A stretch of 64,000 nucleotides of DNA, from NCBI RefSeq assembly GCF_902168175.1, contig NZ_CABHOU010000092.1, positions 186,001-250,000 of the forward strand, given 5' to 3'. This document shows, one piece after another, positions 44,334-52,653 of the stretch. Position 1 is the first letter of the stretch. The number at the start of each line of letters is the position of its first letter. The position numbers and the translations under genes were made by a program. This DNA is from an uncultured Chitinophaga sp. (GTDB lineage Bacteria; Bacteroidota; Bacteroidia; Chitinophagales; Chitinophagaceae). The notes beneath the pieces were generated by a model. It did not search any database, was not told the DNA's origin, and saw nothing but the letters and a program-made list of their open reading frames with translations.

Positions 44334-44858
44334 ATGATCGAAACCTCAAGGTTACAATTGTTACCCTGCACCCTTCACCATTTCGAAGCTCTTTTTCAGG
44401 GTGAAGAAGTGTTGGCGGACCTCCTGGACATCAGTGTTCCGGAGAACTGGACCGAATATCCTGAAATGGTATTGCTCGCATACGATAAGCTGCGTAACGA
44501 CCCCTCTATGCTCGGCTGGTTTTTTTATCTCGTTATTCATAAAGAAGACAGGCGCCTTATCGGAACCGGTGGTTTTAAGGGCAAAGCCTGCGAAAATGGT
44601 GTAGTGGAAATCGGTTACGAAATAGCCGGCGAATATCGCGAAAAGGGCTATGCCACAGAAATGGTGATGGCGCTCATCGGCTTCGCTTTTAGCCACAGCT
44701 ACATTAACACGGTGAGGGCCCATACCCTGGAGGAATACAATGCTGCAGTTAAAGTGCTGCAGAAAGCAGGAATGCACTTTGCCGGGGCCATTACGGACCA
44801 GGAAGAGGATGAGTTATGGCGCTGGGAAATAAACCGGGCCGATTATCAAGAGGCGTAG
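44334..44858 (+). CDS. GNAT family N-acetyltransferase (RimJ/RimL-like)
   Basis: A 174-residue acetyltransferase. The order of motifs is ETSRLQLLPCTLHHFEAL at the N-terminus (typical of RimJ-like GNATs), then LIGTGGFKGKACENGVVEIGYEIAGEYREKGYATEM with the acetyl-CoA loop. The VRAHTLEEYNAAVKVLQKAGMH block completes the fold. The substrate is unknown. It stands alone, 45 bases after the polA terminator. Confidence 0.92.
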   Translation: MIETSRLQLLPCTLHHFEALFQGEEVLADLLDISVPENWTEYPEMVLLAYDKLRNDPSMLGWFFYLVIHKEDRRLIGTGGFKGKACENGVVEIGYEIAGEYREKGYATEMVMALIGFAFSHSYINTVRAHTLEEYNAAVKVLQKAGMHFAGAITDQEEDELWRWEINRADYQEA

Positions 44859-44886
44859 GCGGTTTTCCGCTCTTCCCTTTCTTTTA

Positions 44887-44916
44887 TTTTGGGTTGATGG
44901 GGTTTCCTTATATTTG
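44887..44916 (+). promoter_or_regulatory. Promoter of the C1 peptidase gene
   Basis: The -33 element TTTTG (44887-44891) and the -7 element TATATTTG (44909-44916) are separated by 17 bases, matching the Bacteroidota housekeeping promoter. The -7 box is 23 bases before the ATG at 44940. This is the best two-element promoter in the window. Confidence 0.65.
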
Positions 44917-44939
44917 GCCCGTTTAAAAAATCAATCATT

Positions 44940-46082
44940 ATGAAGAAATGGATGATGTGTGCGGCCATGCTGTGCGCAACTGCGGCTTTCGCGCAAACCA
45001 AAACCAACAAAGACGGTAGCAAATACGAGTTTACCACGATCAAAAACCTTGAAGCCACCGACGTTCAAAACCAGGGTCAAACCGGTACCTGCTGGTCTTT
45101 TTCCGGCCTTTCCTTTTTCGAATCGGAAGTATTACGTGCAGGTAAGGTGAAAAACCTGAACCTGAGCGAGATGTTCGTGGTGCGCAACATGTACCCCTTA
45201 AAAGCCGAAAACTACATCCGCATGCACGGTAAAGCCAACTTTGGCGAAGGTGGTGGTTTCCCCGATGATCTGCTGTGTCTAAAAAAATATGGCCTCGTTC
45301 CGCAAAGCGTATACGATGGCAACCGCACAAAATCGTACAACCACGCTGAAATGGTAGGCCTGCTGGAAGGTATGGTTAAAACCCTGGGCGATGCCAAAGG
45401 GGTAAACCCTAATTGGCAAAAGGCCGTTAACGGCGTACTGGATGCCTACATCGGTACTGCTCCCGACAAATTCGAATACGAAGGAAAGTCATACACACCG
45501 CAATCTTTCGCCAAATATCTTGGTCTGAATGCAGATGATTATGTAGTGATTTCTTCTTTCACACACCATCCTTTCTACGAGCAGTTTGTGCTGGAAGTTC
45601 CGGACAACTGGAACTGGGAGAAGGTTTATAACGTGCCCCTGGCCGACTTCACCAAAATCGCTGAAACGGCGGTAACTAATGGTTACTCTCTTGCCTGGGC
45701 TGCCGATGTGAGCGAAAAAACCTTCAACTTTAAAGACGGTCTGGCTATCATTCCTGAAAAAGAAATGACTGATATGACCCCACAGGAACGTGGAACATTG
45801 TTCACTCAACCCGGAAAAGAAAAAGCAATTACACAGGAACTGCGTCAGCAGGCTTTCGATAACTTTGAAACACAGGACGATCACGGTATGCACATTACCG
45901 GCCTCGTTAAAGATCAGAACGGAGCTAAGTACTTTATCGTGAAAAACTCATGGGGTACCGAAAACCCTTGCGGCGGTTACTTCTATGCTTCAGTACCTTA
46001 CTTTGCCTACAAAACCACCTGCTACATGGTGAATAAGAAAGCCATTCCATCAGATTTGGCTAAAAAAATGGGCATCAAATAA
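44940..46082 (+). CDS. C1 family cysteine peptidase (bleomycin hydrolase/PepC-like), secreted
   Basis: A 380-residue cysteine peptidase with a signal peptide (1-19, AAFAQ). The papain-family catalytic residues are in place: Gln45 and Cys51 (QNQGQTGTCWSF), His318 in DDHGMHITG, and Asn336 in VKNSWGTE. It resembles PepC/bleomycin-hydrolase aminopeptidases but carries an exported signal, so it acts outside the cytoplasm, probably on peptides. It is driven by the promoter at 44887-44916 and ended by the bidirectional terminator at 46105. Confidence 0.93.
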   Translation: MKKWMMCAAMLCATAAFAQTKTNKDGSKYEFTTIKNLEATDVQNQGQTGTCWSFSGLSFFESEVLRAGKVKNLNLSEMFVVRNMYPLKAENYIRMHGKANFGEGGGFPDDLLCLKKYGLVPQSVYDGNRTKSYNHAEMVGLLEGMVKTLGDAKGVNPNWQKAVNGVLDAYIGTAPDKFEYEGKSYTPQSFAKYLGLNADDYVVISSFTHHPFYEQFVLEVPDNWNWEKVYNVPLADFTKIAETAVTNGYSLAWAADVSEKTFNFKDGLAIIPEKEMTDMTPQERGTLFTQPGKEKAITQELRQQAFDNFETQDDHGMHITGLVKDQNGAKYFIVKNSWGTENPCGGYFYASVPYFAYKTTCYMVNKKAIPSDLAKKMGIK

Positions 46083-46104
46083 ATACGAAACAGACTTATT
46101 GTGC

Positions 46105-46134
46105 AAAAGCCGCCTGGAAAAAGGCGGCTTTTTT
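46105..46134. terminator. Bidirectional terminator
   Basis: AAAAGCCGCCT and AGGCGGCTTTT form an 11-bp stem with a 6-base loop and T-rich flanks. It sits between the C1 peptidase and the convergent small secreted protein gene (stop at 46155). Confidence 0.9.
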
Positions 46135-46154
46135 ATTGGGTAGAGTAATGAACA

Positions 46155-46442
46155 TTAATGTTTGCCTTCCAGGCGATTGGTTTGCTCCAACGATCCAAGC
46201 CTTAAACGGATGGGAATATTGGTTTGCTTCTCCAGTTTCCATTCCTGCTTACAAAAGAAACCAAAGTGCTGGTTGTAATTATTAGAAGGCGAGAGGATGA
46301 GATACCCAGCCGTAGGTTTAGGCGCCATGATCGGTGATGGTTTGCGGGCAGGGAAGAAAGCTGTGTCGGCCTTAACCGGCGCGGTTTGCGCAGCGGCTGA
46401 GCCGGCAACCATCATCATCAAAAGAAATATTCCTGAACGCAT
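46155..46442 (-). CDS. Small secreted protein, unrecognised
   Basis: A 95-residue exported protein. The ATG at 46440-46442 is preferred because it starts a signal peptide (MRSGIFLLMMMVAGSAAAQ); an ATG at 46466 lies inside the tsaC stop region. The mature part has PKPTAGYLILSPSNNYNQHFGFFCKQEWKLE and RLRLGSLEQTNRLEGKH, with a few conserved-looking Trp/Phe/Gly residues, and no domain I recognise. It starts 10 bases after the TsaC stop at 46453, so it is likely co-transcribed with tsaC, without an obvious shared function. Confidence 0.65.
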   Translation of the reverse strand: MRSGIFLLMMMVAGSAAAQTAPVKADTAFFPARKPSPIMAPKPTAGYLILSPSNNYNQHFGFFCKQEWKLEKQTNIPIRLRLGSLEQTNRLEGKH

Positions 46443-46452
46443 AAATTTGATT

Positions 46453-47070
46453 TTAAAGTACGGCATCGTAATCTCCTACTCCTTCGCGAATGAGTTCCGG
46501 CTCGCCGGTTGTACAGTCTATTACCGTGGAAAAGCGCGTGCCACCCGGACCACCATCTATCACTATGTCTACAAGTTTACCGAATTTGTCGTGAATGATT
46601 TCCGGGTCAGTATATTCTTCCACATATTCATCTACAGGAAGGGAGGTGCTCATTACCGGATTGCCCAGTTCCTTAACGATGGTGCGGCAAATGTTATTGT
46701 CGGGTACACGTATGCCCACGGTATCGCGTTTGGTTTTTAATAGTTTCGGTACTTCGCGGCTGGCGTTAAGAATAAAGGTGTACGGACCTGGCAGTGCCTT
46801 TTTTAGTATGCGGAAAATGGGGGTGTCCACACTTTTCGCATAGTCTGACAAGTGGCTGAGGTCGTAACAGATAAAAGAGAAGTGTGCTTTTTTAGGATCG
46901 ATATTCTTGATCCGGCAAATCCGTTCTATTGCCTTGTGCTGAAAAATATCGCAACCCATACCATATACCGTATCTGTAGGATAAATGATCACCCCGCCGT
47001 CTTTCAAACACTCGATGATGGTCTTAAGATTCCGGGGATTTGGATTTTGCGGATGGACTTCTAATAACAT
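46453..47070 (-). CDS. L-threonylcarbamoyladenylate synthase (Sua5/YciO/YrdC family)
   Basis: A 205-residue enzyme of the YrdC/Sua5/TsaC family. These make L-threonylcarbamoyl-AMP from threonine, bicarbonate and ATP for the t6A37 modification of ANN-decoding tRNAs. The N-terminal GGVIIYPTDTVYGMGCDIF block and the LPGPYTFILNA, TVGIRVPDNNICR and GPGGTRFSTVIDCT blocks are diagnostic. The protein is at the short end of the YrdC-only type and lacks the Sua5 C-terminal domain. It lies next to the small secreted gene and is divergent from MtgA. Confidence 0.93.
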   Translation of the reverse strand: MLLEVHPQNPNPRNLKTIIECLKDGGVIIYPTDTVYGMGCDIFQHKAIERICRIKNIDPKKAHFSFICYDLSHLSDYAKSVDTPIFRILKKALPGPYTFILNASREVPKLLKTKRDTVGIRVPDNNICRTIVKELGNPVMSTSLPVDEYVEEYTDPEIIHDKFGKLVDIVIDGGPGGTRFSTVIDCTTGEPELIREGVGDYDAVL

Positions 47071-47151
47071 AATCTAAACTTACGATTTATTGCTAAAGTG
47101 CGATGTTATATTAACAACGCGGCAAACAGTTTGTTACAAATGTGGTTCCGA

Positions 47152-47182
47152 AATAATCTTTATAACGAATAATCTTTATAAC
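47152..47182 (+). repeat. Two 15-bp direct repeats upstream of mtgA
   Basis: AATAATCTTTATAAC occurs at 47152-47166 and 47168-47182, two exact 15-base copies with a 16-base period. They end 33 bases upstream of the mtgA ATG. The second copy runs into TAACTTTC, a near match to the -7 box. An operator or a duplicated promoter element is possible. Confidence 0.5.
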
Positions 47183-47214
47183 TTTCCGCCGATTTAGAAA
47201 AACCGGATCCTTGA

Positions 47215-47922
47215 ATGAAGACAAAAGGAATTGTTCCCAGGATATGGCGTAAACTGAAAATAGTACTCCTGGTACTTTTTATTGCGCACCTGGTCTATAT
47301 AATAGCATTAAAATGGATGAACCCGCCTACAACACTTACGATGATCGGCAGCCGCATAGGGCTTATCGGATCAGATAAAAGTTTTAAGAGGCAGTGGGTG
47401 GATTATGCTGATATTTCTGCCAATGCGAAGCTGGCCGTGATGTCCAGCGAGGATCAACTGTTCCCCGATCACGAAGGGTTCGACTATAAATCCATTGAAA
47501 AAGCAATAGACGAAAGTAAAAAGGGAAAGCGAAGAAGAGGGGCCAGCACGATTAGTCAGCAGGTGGCCAAAAACGTATTTCTATGGCAGGGTGGCGGGTG
47601 GTTCCGCAAAGGGCTGGAAGTGTATTTCACCTTTATGATCGAGAAGATTTGGGGGAAAAAGCGGATACTGGAAGTGTATTTGAATGTAGCAGAAATGGGA
47701 GATGGTATTTTTGGGATAGAGGCCGCGGCACAAACGTATTATAAAAAGAAGGCATCTGCATTGAACCGTGAAGAATCTGCCATGATTGCTGCCTGTCTTC
47801 CCAACCCGATTACCCACACCGTGGTGCCGGCTGCCCGCATTACCGTATGGCGGCAAAAACGCATCCTTCAACAAATGCGAAACCTCGCGCCCGATCCTGA
47901 TATTAAAGAGATGATTAAATAA
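47215..47922 (+). CDS. mtgA: Monofunctional peptidoglycan glycosyltransferase
   Basis: A 235-residue enzyme that polymerises lipid II into glycan strands. One N-terminal transmembrane helix (about 12-32) is followed by a GT51 domain. This carries MSSEDQLFPDHEGFD with the catalytic Glu, GASTISQQVAKN, and ILEVYLNVAEMGDGIFGIEAAAQTYYKKKA. There is no transpeptidase domain and the length is standard. Two 15-bp direct repeats precede it. The bidirectional terminator at 47926 follows immediately. Confidence 0.96.
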   Translation: MKTKGIVPRIWRKLKIVLLVLFIAHLVYIIALKWMNPPTTLTMIGSRIGLIGSDKSFKRQWVDYADISANAKLAVMSSEDQLFPDHEGFDYKSIEKAIDESKKGKRRRGASTISQQVAKNVFLWQGGGWFRKGLEVYFTFMIEKIWGKKRILEVYLNVAEMGDGIFGIEAAAQTYYKKKASALNREESAMIAACLPNPITHTVVPAARITVWRQKRILQQMRNLAPDPDIKEMIK

Positions 47923-47925
47923 ATG

Positions 47926-47963
47926 AAAAGCCCGGTGTCAGTAATGAACACCGGGCTTTTTTT
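47926..47963. terminator. Strong bidirectional terminator
   Basis: AAAAGCCCGGTGT and ACACCGGGCTTTT form a 13-bp perfect stem with a 9-base loop. It serves mtgA on the plus strand, and on the minus strand it overlaps the stop of the NadR-type kinase at 47962. Confidence 0.95.
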
Positions 47964-48519
47964 ATAAGATATGCCGATCGACAGCCTCAATCGCTTTTTG
48001 CAATCGTTCATCATAACCGCCCCGAATATCCGCCCAGGGCAAACCGGAGTTGATAACGATGTCGCGGTAAATATTATAGAAGTACACACGCTCTTCCGGA
48101 TCGGGGTGTTCGCGCTGAGGGTCATGTTCCCAGGCAATGTCGATATAGGTAAGCAGGTACATGTCGTACTCGCGGCCGGCAATGAGTTCCATGATCCTGG
48201 GATCACAGTCGCCGTACTTCGCCTCGCTCCACACTTTAATTACATGCAGATCGGTATCGCAGATAAGCAGGTTGTTGGCTTGGGCCGACATTTTATCTTC
48301 TTCCGCCAGTTGCCCCTCTGCTATTTTTATGAGGTCGGTTTTCTCGTACGGCCGCGCGAGGTTATCTATATACCCGCGTGCGAATTCCGGCACCCACACT
48401 GTATGGTAATGTTTTGCCAGCATGTCGCTGAGCGTACTTTTACCTGTAGATTCAGGCCCTATAACAACTACTTTCTTCAAGATGCTTGTTTTGTTTCCTG
48501 TCTGAGCATGCGGAGCCAC
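47962..48519 (-). CDS. NadR-type nicotinamide riboside kinase (AAA family ATPase)
   Basis: A 185-residue P-loop kinase resembling the ribosylnicotinamide kinase domain of NadR. The motifs are VVVIGPESTGKSTLSDML (P-loop), VPEFARGYI (the EFAR lid typical of the family) and LLICDTDLHVIKVWSE. It should phosphorylate nicotinamide riboside to NMN. It lacks the N-terminal HTH and adenylyltransferase domains of full-length NadR. Its ATG overlaps the 3' end of pnuC by 43 bases, which suggests translational coupling of import and phosphorylation. Confidence 0.9.
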   Translation of the reverse strand: MAPHAQTGNKTSILKKVVVIGPESTGKSTLSDMLAKHYHTVWVPEFARGYIDNLARPYEKTDLIKIAEGQLAEEDKMSAQANNLLICDTDLHVIKVWSEAKYGDCDPRIMELIAGREYDMYLLTYIDIAWEHDPQREHPDPEERVYFYNIYRDIVINSGLPWADIRGGYDERLQKAIEAVDRHIL

Positions 48520-49094
48520 TGGTAGTAGCCCATTACAGCGATAATAAACAGGAAGATGGTAAGCAAAGCGGTAAGCGCCATGTGTTTATAAAACAACAGC
48601 GGTACCGCCACGAAGTTAGAGATGTTCAGGAATATCCAGTTCTCCACTTTTCGTTTAGCCAATAACCACATGCCGCTCCAGGCGGTTGCGGACACAAATG
48701 CGTCCATAAGCGGCGTAGTGGAGTCAGTAAATTGGTTCAATACTAGATAAATGAGTAGCCAGCCTATGGCAGATATCGCGATGGCTATAGTCAGTTCTCT
48801 CCTGTTTACTTTACTAATGCTGGTTTCCTGTTGCTGCGCATCTCGTCTGGTCCACACATACCAGCCATATATACTCATGATGAGATAATAAGCATTGAGC
48901 GAAGCTTCTGCATAAAGGGCCGCGGCAAAAAACAGGTAGATGTAAATACCGGTGCTTACAATGCCAGTTGGGTACACAGCGATTTTATTCTGTTTCGAGA
49001 ACAAAACACTGAGGATGCCGAAAATTACCGCTACCCCTTCTAACCAGGTCATTGCCTGGAAGCCTTTGATTATTTCGTTATAGATCTGCTCCAT
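48477..49094 (-). CDS. pnuC: Nicotinamide riboside transporter PnuC
   Basis: A 205-residue membrane transporter with about seven helices. The MSIYGWYVWTRRD block, TDSTTPLMDAFVSATAWSGMWLLAKRKVENW and ISNFVAVPLLFYK fit the PnuC family, which facilitates uptake of nicotinamide riboside or related vitamins driven by trapping through phosphorylation. Paired here with a NadR-type kinase, nicotinamide riboside is the likely substrate, although some PnuC relatives carry thiamine or riboflavin. It starts 22 bases downstream of the PNGase F-like gene stop (49117). Confidence 0.93.
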   Translation of the reverse strand: MEQIYNEIIKGFQAMTWLEGVAVIFGILSVLFSKQNKIAVYPTGIVSTGIYIYLFFAAALYAEASLNAYYLIMSIYGWYVWTRRDAQQQETSISKVNRRELTIAIAISAIGWLLIYLVLNQFTDSTTPLMDAFVSATAWSGMWLLAKRKVENWIFLNISNFVAVPLLFYKHMALTALLTIFLFIIAVMGYYQWLRMLRQETKQAS

Positions 49095-49116
49095 GCTTAT
49101 TATCTGCTATCAGAAA

Positions 49117-50832
49117 TTACTTTTTGTCACCGATCAGCGTTCCTGAAACGTTCCAGGCGCTGAAGCTGCCACCCTCGGATTTTCCTAAAGGAATCGCCAC
49201 TTTAAAGGTGTGTTTGCCAGGCTTAAGGTCCGGCAGCGGAACGTCTACCGGCAATGTAAGCGTGCCCGGACACCAGTTCGAACGGCTAAGGTCCGACGAT
49301 GAGAGGCCGGTACCGAAGTTGCCCGACGATGGGTTCGACAGCCGGTATACCGCACAATCGGTGCGCCATGGAATGAAATGATACACACGCTGACCATCTA
49401 CAAAAATCTCGTTGAGTTTCGGATTAAACTCATCGCCGCCGCCCCATCCTCCGTGGCCGGTGGTGATGTAGCGCATTTTCAGGTTCGATACTCCTGTGGG
49501 AATATCAACCATAACTGTAAGCGAATCCTTTTCGAACATCGTACCGTATTCCTGGCCGGTCATTTCCATTACGTTGGTAGTATTAAATACCGGCATGATC
49601 CAGGCGGTAGACTGCGCCTCCGGACGTTCCCCCTCAAAGCCAGGGTAGTATTTGAAGTCGAGGCTTACTTTATGACCGCCTTTATCGTAGTTGCCGATAA
49701 AAACACCCACCCATACCTCGCCTTCCAGCCTTGGCAGTAGTTCGCTAACATCTTGTTTATAAATAACCGAGTCGGCCCATGGATAACCTTTGATTTGTAC
49801 CTGCTTGTTAAAGTGGCCAACACCGAAAGGAGTGAAAAAACGCATTACTTCAAGAATAGGCAGGTAATTGTCCGTAGCCACTACGCCCTGATACACTTTG
49901 CCGTTACTCGCCGTAAACGATGGAAGTGCTTTAGAGCCCTCTTTCAGGCCTTTTAAGAAGGTTTCTTTTTTATCGAGGGGAATGATAAACACGGAGCCTG
50001 TACGGTCGTAAGCGTCGCCGTTTGAGCGTTGAGTGAGTTCTGCGAACAGGTTCTGACCACGCCTGGCTTTGGGTAAAGCCACTTTTTTAAGCACGATGGT
50101 GCCTCCGGAATAATGGTACGTCTGGTTCAGTTGCTCACCTTCCGGGTTGTTGATAGGGTTACCGAAGCTAAGTTGCTCGTTGGTAAAGATGTTGATGGTT
50201 TTGTAACGACTGTTGATAATCACAGCCTGGTAACTCGGCTCATCTACAAGTGTTCCCTTATTGCCTGGCCATGCCAGCTCCTGGTCGGTAACCTTACGGA
50301 AGGTGATGTCGCGGGCGAAAGTCTCAAAGTTGCCATTACGCACAATTTTAAGCACGAGGCCTAACTGCGGCGCGATAGAAAATGTGGGGCTGCCTTTAAC
50401 AGCGAGGGCGGTAGTATACCAAACCTCGATGGCGTTGGAGCGGACCGTCAGTTTTGCTTTTTTACAGGGATAACCAAGAATGGTAGCCGTGTCGGGCAGC
50501 AAAGTGGCCTCTGCCTGGCTGGAGAATGGCTTCTTGAGTACCGATACACTTCCGTCTTCAAGAGAAAGTACCTGCAGGGTTGCATTTTCTGCATAGTCGA
50601 TGTACTGTTGCTCTTTCTCGCGGTTGTTACCCTGCACAATGTGCGCCTGTCCGTTGCGGATAAAGAGTTTGAGCGAGCTACCCGGTTGTTCTTTGCCATT
50701 GGCGCGGATACCGTAAGTAACTACTGCTTCTGTGACGGTGCTGTTCTTTTTTGTTACACTGTTTTTCTGGGCCGATAAGGGCAGTTGTGCTGCACACAGC
50801 AAAACTATTGCGGCCGGTATAATTCCTCTCAT
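49117..50832 (-). CDS. GLPGLI-like N-terminal region plus PNGase F-like C-terminal domain, secreted
   Basis: A 571-residue exported protein. The N-terminal 40-240 residues have a GLPGLI-type pattern (ILGYPCKKAKLTV, then EVWYTTALAVKG). The C-terminal about 300 residues match the two-lobed jelly-roll of peptide-N-glycosidase F. The markers are the TGHGGWGGGDEFNPKLNEIFVD and YHFIPWRTDCAVYRL blocks, where PNGase F residues that bind the chitobiose core lie. PNGase F removes N-glycans from glycoproteins. A bacterial member of this group may act on host or plant glycoproteins, which is inference. It is transcribed in the same direction as pnuC, 22 bases apart, but a functional link is not obvious. 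Confidence 0.85.
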   Translation of the reverse strand: MRGIIPAAIVLLCAAQLPLSAQKNSVTKKNSTVTEAVVTYGIRANGKEQPGSSLKLFIRNGQAHIVQGNNREKEQQYIDYAENATLQVLSLEDGSVSVLKKPFSSQAEATLLPDTATILGYPCKKAKLTVRSNAIEVWYTTALAVKGSPTFSIAPQLGLVLKIVRNGNFETFARDITFRKVTDQELAWPGNKGTLVDEPSYQAVIINSRYKTINIFTNEQLSFGNPINNPEGEQLNQTYHYSGGTIVLKKVALPKARRGQNLFAELTQRSNGDAYDRTGSVFIIPLDKKETFLKGLKEGSKALPSFTASNGKVYQGVVATDNYLPILEVMRFFTPFGVGHFNKQVQIKGYPWADSVIYKQDVSELLPRLEGEVWVGVFIGNYDKGGHKVSLDFKYYPGFEGERPEAQSTAWIMPVFNTTNVMEMTGQEYGTMFEKDSLTVMVDIPTGVSNLKMRYITTGHGGWGGGDEFNPKLNEIFVDGQRVYHFIPWRTDCAVYRLSNPSSGNFGTGLSSSDLSRSNWCPGTLTLPVDVPLPDLKPGKHTFKVAIPLGKSEGGSFSAWNVSGTLIGDKK

Positions 50833-50922
50833 ATTCGTTATACACGATTTTTTGGTCGCTGGGGCGTAAAGCTAACAAAAGAAGCAGTAAATGCGGAGTT
50901 GCCTTTACGGGCGGTAAAATAA

Positions 50923-50951
50923 AAAAGCATGACCGGGAAGGTCATGCTTTT
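50923..50951 (-). terminator. Terminator of the NifU-type gene
   Basis: AAAAGCATGACC and GGTCATGCTTTT form a 12-bp perfect stem around a 5-base loop, with a T tract on the minus strand. It lies 26 bases after the stop at 50977. Confidence 0.9.
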
Positions 50952-50976
50952 GCTATCAATTGCTTAACTATTAGCC

Positions 50977-51555
50977 TTATTCAGCTTCAGCTACTACTTC
51001 TTTCACTTCAGGGATCATACGCTTCATCATGCCTTCGATGCCTGATTTCAGCGTGATCATGGAAGAAGGGCAGCCGGAACACGAGCCCTGCAGCATCAGC
51101 GTAACCACCCCTTCGTGGTAATCTTTGAACTGGATGGCACCGCCGTCCATTTCTACTGCTGGTTTCACATAGTTTTCGAGCAGTTCCTTGATGCGGGTAA
51201 CGATGTCGTTTTCGTCGGTGCTCAGGGGAACCTGTTCTATATCTTCCTCGTTAATAACCTCGCGGTTATCTTCCAGGTATTCTTTCAGAAATGCTTTGAT
51301 AGAAGGAATCACATCGCTCCAGTCGGTGTCGGGTGTTTTGGCAAGCGTAACAAAGTTGCTACAGATGAAAACGCCACGAATGAAGGGGAAAGTAAACAAT
51401 TCAGCCGCAAGGGGTGATGCCTTGGTGCTGGCCGCATCTGGGAAATCGATGGATTTGTTCGGATATAACAGCTTGTTAACCACAAACTTCATGGTTTCCG
51501 GGTTAGGCGTCATTTCCGTATAAATGCTGATGATTGGATTTCCTGTCTTGATCAT
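50977..51555 (-). CDS. NifU-type iron-sulphur cluster carrier protein (Nfu)
   Basis: A 192-residue protein with an Nfu N-terminal domain (about 5-90, EMTPNPETMKFVVNKLLYPN) and a C-terminal NifU domain. The C-terminal CSGCPSS holds the CxxC that binds a labile Fe-S cluster, within GSCSGCPSSMITLKSGIEGMM. Nfu-type proteins carry 4Fe-4S clusters to apo-proteins. The two-domain layout is common in Bacteroidota. It is divergent from mgsA over 170 bases. Confidence 0.94.
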   Translation of the reverse strand: MIKTGNPIISIYTEMTPNPETMKFVVNKLLYPNKSIDFPDAASTKASPLAAELFTFPFIRGVFICSNFVTLAKTPDTDWSDVIPSIKAFLKEYLEDNREVINEEDIEQVPLSTDENDIVTRIKELLENYVKPAVEMDGGAIQFKDYHEGVVTLMLQGSCSGCPSSMITLKSGIEGMMKRMIPEVKEVVAEAE

Positions 51556-51713
51556 TTTTTACAATTTAACTCCTGCGAAGTTAGCAACTTTCGGCCATAT
51601 GGGCGGCAAATAGTGCCAGCCGCCCCATCGAATTTTACGATCTGCTTATAGGCTTTGGCTATTATTGTTTTAAATATTGATGTTCATATCTATAACAAAT
51701 TAGATTCTATTGT

Positions 51714-51721
51714 TATTTTTG
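51714..51721 (+). promoter_or_regulatory. Candidate -7 box of mgsA
   Basis: TATTTTTG matches TAnnTTTG and ends only 5 bases before the mgsA ATG at 51726. If it is a real promoter, transcription would start at about the ATG and the message would be nearly leaderless. No -33 element was seen at the proper distance. Confidence 0.4.
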
Positions 51722-51725
51722 TAGT

Positions 51726-52178
51726 ATGCAACAGATAAAGACTTTACATGCCCGTAAAAGAATCGCCCTTATTGCGCACGATCACAAGAAGGCGGAAATG
51801 ATTGAGTGGGCTGTGTATAACAAGACTGTACTTTCCCGTCACGAGCTGTATGCCACCGGCACAACAGGTAAACTTATAGAGGAAGCTCTGGATGTTTCCG
51901 TCCGTAAGTTACTGAGCGGACCGCTTGGCGGCGACCAGCAAATAGGGTCGATGGTGGCGGAAGGAAAGGTGGATGTCATCATATTCTTTTGGGATCCAAT
52001 GGAAGCGTTGCCGCATGACCCGGACATTAAGGCCCTGCTGCGACTGGGTGTTGTTTGGAATATCCCGATGGCCTCTAACAGGGCTTCTGCCGATTTCCTG
52101 ATGACTTCGCCGTTGATGCACCAGGAGTACCAGGTGATATTGCCGGATTATTCGGTGTACGTGGGAAGGAAGTTATAG
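51726..52178 (+). CDS. mgsA: Methylglyoxal synthase
   Basis: A 150-residue enzyme that converts dihydroxyacetone phosphate to methylglyoxal and phosphate, a bypass of lower glycolysis. The catalytic Asp block GPLGGDQQIG, the IALIAHDHKKAEMIEW start and the FFWDPMEALPHDPDIKALLR block are diagnostic. The length is normal. It is monocistronic, and a terminator follows at 52293-52318. Confidence 0.95.
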   Translation: MQQIKTLHARKRIALIAHDHKKAEMIEWAVYNKTVLSRHELYATGTTGKLIEEALDVSVRKLLSGPLGGDQQIGSMVAEGKVDVIIFFWDPMEALPHDPDIKALLRLGVVWNIPMASNRASADFLMTSPLMHQEYQVILPDYSVYVGRKL

Positions 52179-52292
52179 TGTTATACAGCCGGTAATTGCC
52201 GGCGAACATTGTTGACAAACGTTGTGAATTTTGTGGTGGCAATAACCCGCTGTATCACATAGGGGAAAGCTTTTCCAATTTAGCATACTGTT

Positions 52293-52318
52293 CCGGTGCT
52301 GCAGGCGCCGGTTTTTTT
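52293..52318 (+). terminator. Terminator downstream of mgsA
   Basis: CCGGTGC pairs with GCGCCGG (one wobble) around a TGCAG loop and is followed by seven T. It lies 114 bases after the mgsA stop. Confidence 0.75.
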
Positions 52319-52653
52319 ATGTTCCGGTATTCGGGCGTATTCGGGGTGGAGGCTAGGTTCAGGTCGGAGTGCGCCGCCTGAATTAGGAGATTTCCTCATA
52401 ACGTCTACTTCGCGAAATAGTGTTATTTACCGGATCGAAGCGAGTAGTCATACAACCGTGTTGATTGGTTTTAGTAGTTATTTAGCTATAATAATCTAGA
52501 GCAAAACCGGAGTAGTTTAAGGAACGTCTCTTTTGCGTAGTGCATTTGGAATCTATGTACAATCGGTTTTTACTACGGACGCGCTCGAACTTTTCTGTGG
52601 AGAGGCATTTAGCCTTTGCTGCGGGTGACTCCGCACCAAGTCAAGCACAAATG

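Noticed and set aside
52196..52381. 61-codon frame downstream of mgsA with a CxxC
   Set aside because: It contains the mgsA terminator and has no ribosome site or hydrophobic or domain signature.
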